From the NCBI GenBank assembly GCA_021234535.1, contig CM037846.1, forward strand, positions 12,230,705 to 12,294,704: a stretch of DNA of 64,000 nucleotides. Direction: 5' to 3'. Both the position numbers and the translations under genes were made by a program. The stretch comes from Stichopus chloronotus. Taxonomy: Eukaryota; Echinodermata; Holothuroidea; Aspidochirotida; Stichopodidae. This document shows, in pieces, positions 52,696-61,176 of this stretch. Positions within the stretch are counted from its first letter, which is position 1, and every line of letters starts with the position of its first letter. Below the pieces are notes generated by a model. The model made no database searches. It was given only the letters and a program-made list of their open reading frames with translations, and had not been told where the DNA came from.

Positions 52696-55600
52696 ATTGA
52701 ACTCCATGGTTCTGGTGGTACCCACTGTCGTTGAAAAGTGATTTAAATATTCGTGCATTTTGTGCAAATCGACGATGCCCTGGAAAACGCCAATACTCCA
52801 TTGAAAAAATGTTCTGGCCTTGGCTACGGGCCTGTCTAAGCAGCAAAGTTCATACTACTAAACATCAACATTCTATTAAGGTTATATTGAACAGCAATGT
52901 TATGTTAAAAGTCACACTAAACATCAATATTCAGGGTTACATTGAACATCAATTCTCTGTTTGCTGTTGGTCTTTGCTGTAGTGGCCGAGCACACTGACA
53001 TGTGTAAACTGCATGCAGTTTTTAAAATGTAGGCAAACCTGTAATGCTTCAGCTGAGTGTCGCCACTGCTCTCCCGTAACTTGGACATCAAAATTCGGAC
53101 AATGTTGAGGAGGAATATACTGTTTAACTGCAAAGTTAAAAGACAAGGACATAATACATCAACATTTGTTCTTCACATAAGATAAACCTCTCTCGCTGGT
53201 TCTAATCACAACATAGCTGTTGGTAATTACTGTCACTTTATACCGAATGCGAGCACTGAATGTAGCCATGAACTAAGATACTAACACTAACAGTTATTCA
53301 TTGACAAACACGATGTTAGATGAAAGATGTCTTAGAATTTTCAAGAAGTAATACCATTTTGCACTGAAACTTTAAGTCCACAAATCTTTTGTTTAACAAC
53401 CTGGTTACCGTCCTCCGTAAGTAACTTTAATAGTTTTCAATATGCATTACATGTCATCAGCTTTTAAGCAAATAACTTAACTTATTGTAACTTATTGTAA
53501 CTTAACTTATTGTAACTTAACTTATTGTAACTTTAAAAGTATCGTTATATCATGAAGGTTCTTGCAGACACTGCAGTGATAGGAAATCCTTAGCGATAAT
53601 ACGTCGATTAGGAATTTTTGTAAGTACCTTGATAGCAAATGTGGATGTGACTCTTATCCTAACAAGAAGTTCATGTAGCAAAACTTACCACTAGGACTGC
53701 CGTGATGGGCAGGATGACCAGAAGTTGCAATGCGAGCTCTTCTGCACTCCTGATGAAAGAAAGGAGAAGAGTAGAATGGTCACTGGTTATTTGCATTAGT
53801 AATTGAACATTCAAAATTCAAAGTGATAGTCAAAGGATAAAATTCAGTCAGTCAGTGTAAACAAGAGTGGTCGATTACCAAATACCCCAATAGCAGGATC
53901 CCCAATTGTTTTGAGTGGAGGGGACAATAACAGATTTGTCACATATGACGACTGTGACCTGAAACTAAGCAAATAAACTTAAGTTTTAAAACCTGCGTTT
54001 ATAAGATTAAGAACACCAATCTGAAGCTTACAGCGCTACCGCTACATTTTTATCAATACATTTTCTCCGTTTGGTGGGTGTCAACTAATGGTGGCACTCA
54101 GTTTTCAGGGAATTATTGTTGCTTGGCCGGGCCACCTCACGTAAGCCCTTTGTCTTTGCCATGTCAGATGTCCATCTCCTCTCGAAATCAATCAACGCCA
54201 TGGGTGTCAATTACGTCTTAGATCGAATAATTATTGATAAAAATATGAACTACGGATAAAACAAGATAAGTGACTGCTTTAATACATATATTGCATTCTT
54301 TTTACAAAATAGGTTGAACAATAATCTCACATTTTTGTCGCAAAGCAGACAATCATAAATGTTCCAGAGAAGAATAACGGGGCAACTGTGTGTGAAGAAT
54401 AAAAAATACGAGAAGAATCAAACTAATGTAGAGAAATCTTCAATATCAGTAAACGATTATAATCTCAACTGAATGGAGAAAGAAAGATTTGTGAAAACTA
54501 GTAAAGAAAAAAAAAACACTGAATTCATTCGATAAAAGTGTGATTTAGAAGTTAGTGTCCTGTGGAAGGCATCATGCTCGTCAGAATACTGTTGTATTCT
54601 TGCTATTGTTGATTCGTGAATACGAAATATTTACTGGTTGAGAAGCTATGAATATGCAATAACACGATGGCTTTATTGTTCAGTGTGTAATTTGCAAGTG
54701 TTGCAAGTGTTACGCAATAGAGATGTTGCTCGAACAGACGCATTCATCAGCTGTTTCCTATATTCTAAGCTAAATTGGACGTTAATGCATGTAATTTGTT
54801 CCGTTCCTACAATTCATACCTTGCTTAATTTGTCCTTTTGTCTCTCTGGTTTGTCTCTTATGTCTCTGCCCGAGTGTATTAGTTTACGTTTACATTTGCC
54901 ACAAAAATAGACAGATTTTGCGTGCAGCTGGACGTACGTTATTGCATCCACTATTTGTATTGGTACGTTCCAAGTAGTGGGTAGTTATAATGGTGAGTTA
55001 TGAGGGACCCTTACCAAAACGTTATTAATGTAGTTGTATTCGTATTCAGTGCGTATTTGTGATTACAAAATAGCAGTCAAGAGTGTGACCCCTCCGACGA
55101 TTTCCACCCCACTAGGAGCCTTATGAAACTACATAATAGGCAGGTAAACTGGTGTCACAGAGATAAAAAGGTAACATATGAGTTACAAAATTGCAATTCA
55201 CGATATTTGAAACAGAGTCACTTCCAAAAAAAAAAAAGGGGGGGGGGAGGTATTTGTCTTTGGATACTAATAGTAGAAATTTAAACAAAAAACAAGTGAA
55301 AGTAGTGAAAAAATTACGGACGGAGGGCAATTTGAGATTGGTGACGGGAGAAGCGACCTCGACAATATATCACGCATAGAATAATGTGAGGTCAAAAGTG
55401 GTGTTGCTGCAAGCAGTATACTTACCCCATCCGATAGCGCAGTACCAATAAAACTTAATTTGATCGACATCGAAACGAAAAGTGAGGGCGACAACGGTGT
55501 GGAGGTAGAGCCCTTCCACGAACATCCAAGAGAAACTACACATTTCTAGGTATGTGGAGATGAATAATACCACCTTCTGACCAACGATAGATATCTAAAA

Positions 55601-58600
55601 TACAAAAACACAACGGACGAAGTGATACGAAAGATGGAAAGGAAATAATGTATATCCGTGGAGTAAACAAGCCAGGGGTTAGATCAGATACTTAAGGTAA
55701 GGGAAATACGAGGGACATTACTTTGGTAATCATTTTTCATCCTCAAAAATTCTAAAAAGAACCATAACCTATTACGTTAAGTGCACGAATTGTATTTAAT
55801 CACGTTTTAATAAAATGCGTACAACACTGGAAGCAGATTTTCGTAGTTGCCTGTATGTAAATCAATGCAATCGCGAAATAGGTCACTTTCTCTTTTCTTC
55901 AATGCTTTCCTGTTACCTATTTGTGAGATATGAGCACTAAGGTTAAGTTCTTCGAACAACAGAATTTTATTTTAATTTGATGTACACGCATGTATGACAC
56001 AATGTCCTCTTCTTACTGCACTTTAATAAGAGTCGTTGTGGTGGCAATTAAACGTTTTCGTGCTCTCAATTCCAAATAGGAAACCTTTGGTTTGACTCCA
56101 TCGGTGTAATAATAATTTATAGAGTCCAGGTGGATTCCATATTCAGTCTTATACTAACTTATAAAAGAATTTGTTTTGAAGAATTCAGTTCCGATGTAGA
56201 AGAAGAGTGTGCCAACAGAAACCCATTAAACATACCAATGATTGTGAGGGTAATCGCCCTCGGTTACCCTCTCAATCATTGGTATGTTTACGCTTTAACC
56301 AATGTCATTTCTATGAAAGAGATTGAAATAAAGATGGGTGAAACTGAAACTGAACTTAAATCCTTAATTACTCACACATTAATGTCCCATTGTAAATTAA
56401 ACATTGGGATCCTCCTAGGTTGACTGTTTTTTTCATTACTATGTGAAGGACACTTGACAAGTTTAGAAAAAAAAAATAGGGAATTTCACGAAAAAAAAAA
56501 CTCGATGAGCCTCTTTAAAAGTGCCACCGCCTTTAGAGTCAATATTTCGTATATATGTGGTGTAGTGGTTTTGCTCTAGCGCCCTTATATATTTATTGGT
56601 GAATTCCTGCGTTTCCTGGATGACATGATCTGCAATGACTTTGGACATCCAGAGCTGACTTACTAGCCAACTAATTGGGCTATCTCTTGAAAATTGTAAC
56701 AGAGCAGACCGCATGCCACAGCTTTAGAAGCTGTATTGTGTTTCCTCAGAAGAAATTTGTGCATTGAAGGCTAACGCAATTTGTAGTTGGAATTGCGTAC
56801 ATGGCCGGTCGTTTTGAAGAATTCAGTTCCGATGTAGGAGACGATTGTGCCAACAGAAAGCGATGAAACACACTAATGATTGTGAGGGTAACCGAACTCG
56901 GTTACCCTCACAGTCATTGGTTTGTTTAAGCTTTAAACAGTGTGTTTCATGAAAACCTGCTCTAACACCAAACACCTATATAGACTGAAATATCTGACAT
57001 TGTCAACATTTCTAGGAAATAAACACATAAAGTGCAATAGATACTACTACAAATGGTATTTACAATTAAAATCACACAATTATGGCATTAAACGTGTCAT
57101 TCACGTAGACTCTTTCAACAGCTGTGTTATTTCCCTTTTTTGTTGAAAGAAACTCGTGCGTGTTATTTAAGGCTTTTTTTTAATACTGCAGAACATGAAC
57201 TTCATTCATGATCATCCCAATAAAACAGTGATCTGCAAGAGATAGTTCCACAATTTTCAGACAATTTTCATTACAGAGGCCGGAGCTTTAAACCACACAC
57301 CTGCATATAGTTTTCATAACACAAGGTAGTGATTTTGAAAGAAAGACACTGCAACTCCAGCAGTGTCAGTTCGAGAAAGATTTTCAGTTGCATCAAGCTT
57401 ACAAAACTTTTATCTCACACAAGATACCCAAACTGTCGCAGAAAATTTCCTTTTGTTCTTTGCAATTGGAGTAGGTATTTAACGTTGAACTTAATCTGAC
57501 CAGTACAATGAGAAAGTTACATTGAGTGTGAGTATACCAAACGTAATCATACTGAGCTTATACGCAGAATTTCGACTAAACGATTCATGCAGGTACATAA
57601 TGCATATTGATGTGCAGGTTGTTTGGAAAACTTACCGAATGTTTTATAACTAATGCAATAAAAAGGGATGTGCCCAAAACGAAATATTTCAAAGCGAAGG
57701 AAGTGATTAAATGCCAGTGGATGTAATTTCTCGTGCACCATAAGCTCCTGAAAGAAATAACGAGAAAAAAAAATACTCCGAGAAAATAAACGGTTAAAGA
57801 GTATACAAATAAAAGCATACCTATTTCTGTTGTGAATCATCCGGAGTTAGGATGGGAATTGAAGAATTAAGGAGAAAGTAATATGTGAAGCCGATTTATT
57901 AATTAATAAATTAATTAATTACGTTTGCGATCTATTATCATTTCAAAGACACATGTGCTGTAAGTTTGTGGTAGCCATGTAGGCTGAAAAAAATTATGAC
58001 TTACCTTGAAAAGGCTAGTATGATGAAAGCGATGATACACGCAAGTAATGAAAATAATTGACAAGGTAATGTCACGTACAAGTTTAACTGTTGGAGAAGG
58101 TAAACAATAAATCACACAATGAGTGAACACATTTAGTAGGTAAGAATAGAGATGCCAATGAATAAATATATTATTAGAGTTATTGAAGAAATAAAAAACA
58201 ATTGGATTTTGCGAATGCCCATGAAGAAGAGGGAGACCTTTTCACTGACCGTCAACCTCGATTTAACGTTTGGAATGCTTAAACGTCCATAGATTTTTAC
58301 CACCAAAAAATTTGTAAAGCTCTACCATAACATGTGGCCTAGGAACTTTTTCCAAACTGATATGTTTAAGCTATTGACCCATCAGAAACGCCCATTTCGT
58401 AATTTATCATAATTATCTGTGAATTCAGTGATGAGAACTTCTGTCTAAACGTTGCATATTGAACAGACGTGATTTCAGCTTGAAGTCTACTTGATAGTAA
58501 CGCTGGTCCCATTTTATTACAATTCTACAAGGCTTGAATCTTTGGCGCACATAGTAAGTGTGAAGATAAAAAAACTCCCATTAGTTTCTTGAACAATGCG

Positions 58601-60053
58601 ATCTTTGCCCTAAACGGAAAGTAATTGCTGATCATTTAACAACTAAGAGCCAATAACATGCACATGCACTCGCGATATCGGTCGAAGCCACTGCGATGAC
58701 CGTTAGCATTGCGAAGATAAATACATAACGTTAACATCAACCAGAGATCACGTGTCAGATCAACATGCTGAATTACAGTCGAGAAAAATTCCTGTTTTTC
58801 AAACCTCACTTTTCTGTTGTTAAAGTGTGGTATATGTTGTAATCAAACCCCATTGCCTTGGGTCTTTTTTAACATTTTACTCAAGATGAAAACAATAACA
58901 TAATCTAGTAGACGTCATATTTTCCTAATAATGTAATCTACTGCTAATGTCAGACCTGTGCAACCTGCGCATGAACAAACATGCAGAACTGAGACGGGAA
59001 GAAGCTTTGCTGGCTATTTTAATGAAATCAGTTCATAACGAAACTTTATCTGTTAGTCTTTTAACGTGTAACGTTTCAAATAAACGTAATATTCTTTCCA
59101 TGGAAAATAATATCCGGTACTTGTGAGCCTATACGCTAACGTTCTGGAGTGTGATGCCTCCGTGTCTTCATTGATATAGTTCACTGCATGTGCCATCACG
59201 TAACTGTGCACATGCGATATTTTGGTGTTTCGATACAAGTTTTGTTGTTGTCGTAGCTGAACTGAAGAAAAGTCCAAGACTTAAAAGTGACTTACAATCT
59301 CGTATTTTGTACATTCGTACTGATATTCTGCAATCGACATTTCCTCCCAAATTCCATTCTCTTGACATGTACGTGAAACTGGAAAAAAAAAGAACGAAAG
59401 GCAAAACATGATCTCTACTGTCGTTCATTCTGTTAGTATTGCTGATATAAACTTGTTTTTACCAACTTTTTGAGCATAATTATTCCATCCGAAATTAAGT
59501 TACCTTTTTTTGGAGAGCATTAATCAATCCATGTCCATTTAAATCCAGCTGTATTCATTAACATCCATCTGTATTCCCCTAAAGTATTTTAATTTATATC
59601 CGTCTAGGTCCATCTTTGTCCATCCATATCCGTCTATATCCAACTGTATCCATCTAATATCCATTTGTATTAATCTATATTTATCAATATCCATCTGTAC
59701 ACTTCTATATTTTCGGTCCGCAATTTACACCCATCTGCCACAGTATCCACCGTGGGGTCAATCGACATCCATCCACATCCATCTGTGGGAGGTTTGTTAT
59801 ACTTACCACTGTGAAGCTTGTTTTCATCGTTACATTCCATCGTGATTCTTTTACCTGCTTCTGTGGGAGGCCAGCAGAGTCCATTATAATGGACTCCGCA
59901 ATGTACATCTTTAAATGAAAAGAAGAAGAAGAAAGGTCTTATTGCATCATCGCAAAAACAAATGCTCTCACGCAGGGTGGTGGGTATACATAGACCTATA
60001 CCAAGCAGTAGCAGAAGCAACTTCCACCTTTCGGTTAAAACAGTGTCACTCAC
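41390..60053 (-). CDS. Class B1 (secretin-family) GPCR, CRH/DH44-receptor-like; 11-exon gene
   Basis: Spliced model on the minus strand (exons listed separately) summing to 1461 bp, 486 residues plus stop, with every exon-exon phase matching (1,1,0,2,0,1,2,0,2,0). Order: signal peptide (about 1-27), hormone-receptor cysteine domain (31-84), TM1 (about 92-116), TM2, TM3, TM4, TM5, TM6, TM7 (ends about 340), cytoplasmic tail (344-486). It would sit in the plasma membrane, bind a peptide hormone and signal through G proteins, as the family does. Closest by eye to CRH receptors: [13 protein letters not shown] at the end of TM5, [12 protein letters not shown] entering TM6, NYIHWHLI in TM2, LQGF in TM7, FLNSEV before the tail. 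Class B residues kept: His127 (2.50), Glu181 (3.50), Asn251 (5.50), Gln329 (7.49), Tyr337. Odd: no Cys at 3.25 (Gln160), GWV instead of GWG, Ile290 where Pro 6.47 is usual, and no ATG in the first exon. The family is sure; the CRH assignment is likely but calcitonin- or PTH-like receptors are alternatives. Confidence 0.88.
42476..42665 (+). mobile_element. MITE-like element, copy 1, flanked by CA repeats
   Basis: Near-identical in layout to 46838-47030. Inverted GAGGACC (42500-42506) and GGTCCTC (42634-42640) mark its ends, with a weaker outer inverted match around ttattttcc and its partner ccgaaaacaagg. A perfect 25-bp palindrome TTAACAATAGA-CTC-TCTATTGTTAA is at 42548-42572. CA/CG-rich microsatellites abut both sides. 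Confidence 0.7.
46838..47030 (+). mobile_element. MITE-like element, copy 2, flanked by CA repeats
   Basis: Starts ctttgttttcc and ends with the inverse of ccttgttttc, with inner inverted GAGGAC/GTCCTC. The internal palindrome is imperfect here (aacaatggactgactattgtt). A (CA)n run of about 25 bp abuts the left and a CA-rich run the right. Confidence 0.7.
48325..48392 (+). repeat. (AAC)n microsatellite with poly-A core
   Basis: Repeated caacaa units. Confidence 0.97.
50065..50257 (-). CDS. Receptor exon 10: TM6, loop 3 and TM7
   Basis: Phase 2 to 0, residues 279-343. Acceptor tttactttgcag, donor gtaaga. Starts [20 protein letters not shown] (TM6) and ends [19 protein letters not shown] (TM7). 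The LQGF glutamine (329) and the Tyr337 before FLN are the conserved class B TM7 residues. The TM6 P-x-x-G motif reads I-L-L-G (Ile290), losing the proline kink. The extracellular part between them (about 302-312) is short. Confidence 0.92.
50526..50700. repeat. Degenerate GTACCC-type satellite, array 1
   Basis: Irregular repetition of gtacccgtaccc and related tacccatac units, with interruptions. Confidence 0.75.
51645..51960. repeat. Degenerate TACCCGTACTCAT-type satellite, array 2
   Basis: Repeats of catacccgtactcat and gtaccggtacctg variants; same motif family as array 1, about 1 kb away. Confidence 0.75.
52594..52697. repeat. (TATAGA)n / (TA)n microsatellite
   Basis: Several tatagata units followed by more than 60 bp of pure TA. 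Confidence 0.97.
53039..53127 (-). CDS. Receptor exon 9: end of TM5 and intracellular loop 3
   Basis: Phase 0 to 2, residues 250-278. Acceptor taactttgcag, donor gtttgc. Reads [20 protein letters not shown] and then SGDTQLKHY. This is the strongest CRH-receptor match in the gene: vertebrate receptors have [20 protein letters not shown] here, and calcitonin receptors a near variant. Asn251 is the conserved 5.50 residue. Confidence 0.93.
53477..53533 (+). repeat. (TAACTTATTG)n minisatellite
   Basis: Repeated acttattgta units in the intron just upstream of exon 9. Confidence 0.85.
53689..53749 (-). CDS. Receptor exon 8: end of loop 2 and first half of TM5
   Basis: Phase 2 to 0, residues 229-249. 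Acceptor tttctttcatcag, donor gtaagt. Reads [20 protein letters not shown], a hydrophobic TM5 start that continues directly into the next exon ([10 protein letters not shown]). Confidence 0.85.
53879..53951 (-). other. Alternative exon candidate between receptor exons 6 and 8
   Basis: A 73-bp segment with a cacag acceptor and gtaatc donor that is phase 1 to 2, exactly like exon 7. It reads [24 protein letters not shown] and would join SAEELALQ. It carries a Cys and Trp near where class B loop 2 has its conserved Cys-Trp, and total loop length would match CRH receptors, but it has no good TM4. Could be a mutually exclusive exon, a relic, or chance. Confidence 0.3.
54331..54385 (-). CDS. Receptor exon 7: TM4 (preferred model)
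   Basis: Phase 1 to 2, residues 211-228. Acceptor ttcttcacacacag, donor gtgaga. Reads [18 protein letters not shown]. It has the proline at the expected distance after GW and a hydrophobic run, and it fits the flanking phases exactly. Phe220 sits where the conserved Trp 4.50 would be. Joining straight to exon 8 leaves a loop 2 about six residues shorter than in CRH receptors and without cysteine. An alternative exon with the same phases is at 53879-53951. Confidence 0.62.
55426..55594 (-). CDS. Receptor exon 6: TM3 and start of TM4
   Basis: Phase 0 to 1, residues 155-210. Acceptor ttgtattttag, donor gtaagt. Contains [20 protein letters not shown], the class B TM3 signature with Glu181 (3.50), then YCAIGW leading into TM4. 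Counting back from Trp177, the position of the conserved TM3 cysteine (3.25) is Gln160 in the string VGQKVV. The codon after GW is completed by the next exon and gives Val instead of the near-invariant Gly. Confidence 0.93.
56171..56330. repeat. Hairpin-bearing repeat, copy 1
   Basis: Shares ttttgaagaattcagttccg and gtgccaacagaa with copy 2 at 56811. Contains a 62-bp inverted repeat at 56228-56289: left arm aaacataccaatgattgtga plus gggtaa, right arm its complement with one mismatch. Confidence 0.8.
56811..56960. repeat. Hairpin-bearing repeat, copy 2
   Basis: 640 bp from copy 1, same orientation, with the hairpin at 56866-56927, again 62 bp. The core arm tgattgtgagggtaaccga pairs with tcggttaccctcacagtca. 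Confidence 0.8.
57636..57747 (-). CDS. Receptor exon 5: TM2
   Basis: Phase 2 to 0, residues 117-154. Acceptor ttatttctttcag, donor gtaagt. Reads [20 protein letters not shown], the signature class B TM2 (compare C-x-R-N-x-I-H-x-N-L in the family), with His127 at position 2.50 and Arg123 at 2.46. The rest of the exon is hydrophobic and ends IKHS before loop 1. Confidence 0.92.
58005..58087 (-). CDS. Receptor exon 4: TM1
   Basis: Phase 0 to 2, residues 90-116. Acceptor ttctccaacag, donor gtaagt. Translates to [27 protein letters not shown], hydrophobic and followed by Arg117 across the splice. The spacing from the last ectodomain cysteine to TM1 is about ten residues shorter than in CRH receptors, so a small phase 0-0 exon between 58088 and 59295 cannot be excluded. 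Confidence 0.82.
58088..59295 (-). other. Receptor intron 3
   Basis: No exon identified. A short phase 0-0 exon restoring the usual linker length between the ectodomain and TM1 would have to lie here. Confidence 0.6.
59296..59378 (-). CDS. Receptor exon 3: second half of the hormone-binding domain
   Basis: Phase 1 to 0, residues 62-89. Strong pyrimidine tract and ccag acceptor, gtaagt donor. Reads [11 protein letters not shown] and then YECTKYEI, fitting the conserved R-x-C-x-x-[NG]-G-x-W ... Y-x-x-C end of the class B ectodomain (Cys66, Trp72, Cys84). Five family cysteines (31, 39, 53, 66, 84) are visible; the sixth, normally in an N-terminal helix, is not obvious, since Cys22 falls in the signal peptide. 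Confidence 0.85.
59517..59795 (+). repeat. TATCCATCTG minisatellite
   Basis: More than fifteen imperfect copies of a 9-12 bp unit (tatccatctg, atccatctgt, tccgtctat) filling receptor intron 2 and ending about 12 bp from the exon 2 donor. Confidence 0.85.
59807..59908 (-). CDS. Receptor exon 2: first half of the hormone-binding domain
   Basis: Phase 1 to 1, residues 28-61. Acceptor is catttaaag, donor gtaagt. Contains [17 protein letters not shown] and a further Cys53, matching the class B ectodomain pattern C-x(n)-CWP-x(3)-AG-x(n)-C of CRH-type receptors. The usual 'CP' after the fourth cysteine is 'CN' here, and the loop to the next cysteine (53 to 66) is shorter than in vertebrate CRH receptors. 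Confidence 0.85.
59972..60053 (-). CDS. Receptor exon 1: signal peptide
   Basis: Reads (V/M)[26 protein letters not shown]: a charged n-region, a leucine-rich core and a polar end, a textbook signal peptide. The exon ends at a gtgaga donor in phase 1, and its last base plus the next exon makes His28. No ATG is in frame: the frame runs upstream only to a TAA at 60069-60071 and the codon at 60051-60053 is GTG. The true start is therefore in an unseen upstream exon, a non-AUG codon, or a sequence variant or error. The exon's right boundary is thus uncertain. Confidence 0.65.
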
Positions 60054-60068
60054 ATTATTCTTATTGCA

Positions 60069-60644
60069 TTATTGGTATTACATTTTTTGTTATTATATCG
60101 TTGTTTTTATACGTTATTGATTTTAATACTTTCGATTAAAAAGAATTGAATCATTTGAATGCTGTTTTTAGAAAGATGATCTCTGTAAAATTTCAAATGG
60201 TTCACTGGTATGGCTCGTGTAAGCATCTGTAATATTCTAAAATACTTAAACATTTAATTTCTGTAACTTTACACAACAGTAAATTGCCTTTAGCGCCAAA
60301 TATGTCACTTGCGCCATCAAACGTTCTGGTTGCCTTTAAAAAATACGAAGAGTTCCAAGCTGTGGTTAGGCCGCAGTGTTCCAGCGTGCCGGGTGTTTTC
60401 TTTTGTCTTCCCTGCAAAGCCTATTTCGTATCATTCCATGAAATTTTAAATCACTGTAGGTTTACTCGGGATTTTTGGATGATGCTTGAACTGGTTGGAT
60501 GATGTCATACATATTATAATATTCCACACAATGAGGGGTGCCGGGTCGCATCACAATCTTAAACTCAATGTTCAAACATAGGAGGTGTTGGGATCTGCGT
60601 GCTCATTATAAATCGTCCCCCCCCCCACCAAAAAAAAAAAATGT
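60069..60644. other. Region 5' of receptor exon 1
   Basis: Should contain the promoter or an upstream leader exon of the receptor; neither could be recognised. Poly-C/poly-A at 60617-60640. Confidence 0.35.
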
Positions 60645-61012
60645 TTAGTAATCTTTTTGCCGATATGCCTGCAGAGAGATTATAAAAGCATTTGAAGGAA
60701 AAATGACAGCTTTTGAAGGCCTGGGCTTGTAGCGTATGCTGCTTTGGTTATCCGGCCCAGTTACCTGACATACCGTATAAATTTTTCGACATCCAGGAGG
60801 AAAGTCTGAACTAAGAGTTCCCTTAGAAAATTGCGTTAAAGGGACTAGAGCCACTGAAAGATGATCTGTCATAAAAGTTGGGAATATTTTTCTCTCATTG
60901 TTGCTAAAGCCATATCTCAACGGCATGTTCGCTTCATAGTTATCAGTTTTTAAAGAAATATTTATCTCAAAGTAGGAAACTTTGTGATCGGAAGATGTCA
61001 CCCAAGCACAAC
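60645..61012 (-). CDS. Possible exon of an unidentified extracellular protein (domain copy B)
   Basis: Open frame containing VSYFEINISLKTDNYEANMP, then TDHLSVALVPLTQFSKGTL and YTVCQVTGPDN. It aligns by eye with copy A over about 100 residues at similar length. A possible acceptor is the tag at about 61013; a possible donor (gtaact) follows YTVCQ, so the coding part may end near 60772. Function unknown. Confidence 0.33.
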
Positions 61013-61176
61013 TACACGAATACAATATGCATTTTCTTATAATCTTGGGGAGGGGGGGGGGACTCAAATTCAAAGAGAAACAAATACCTCTTGCAGCAGT
61101 ATGCCACCGAAGTTACGTGGCATTTTGGTAACCATGAAGCAACTTAAAAATCTTTCTTGACCGGAGAAGTCTTTCT

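Larger units (their letters stand above)
50258..53038 (-). other. Receptor intron 9
   Basis: Contains two degenerate GTACCCG/TACTCAT arrays, poly-C at 52212-52223 and a long TA microsatellite. No additional exon seen. Confidence 0.75.
55595..57635 (-). other. Receptor intron 5
   Basis: Holds the two hairpin-bearing repeats listed separately. Otherwise AT-rich with no further exon evident. Confidence 0.75.

Noticed and set aside
53873..53958. Reading the loop-2-like segment from the first acceptor (phase 0)
   Set aside because: A phase 0 start cannot join exon 6 (phase 1) or exon 7 (phase 2); only the later cacag acceptor keeps the frame.
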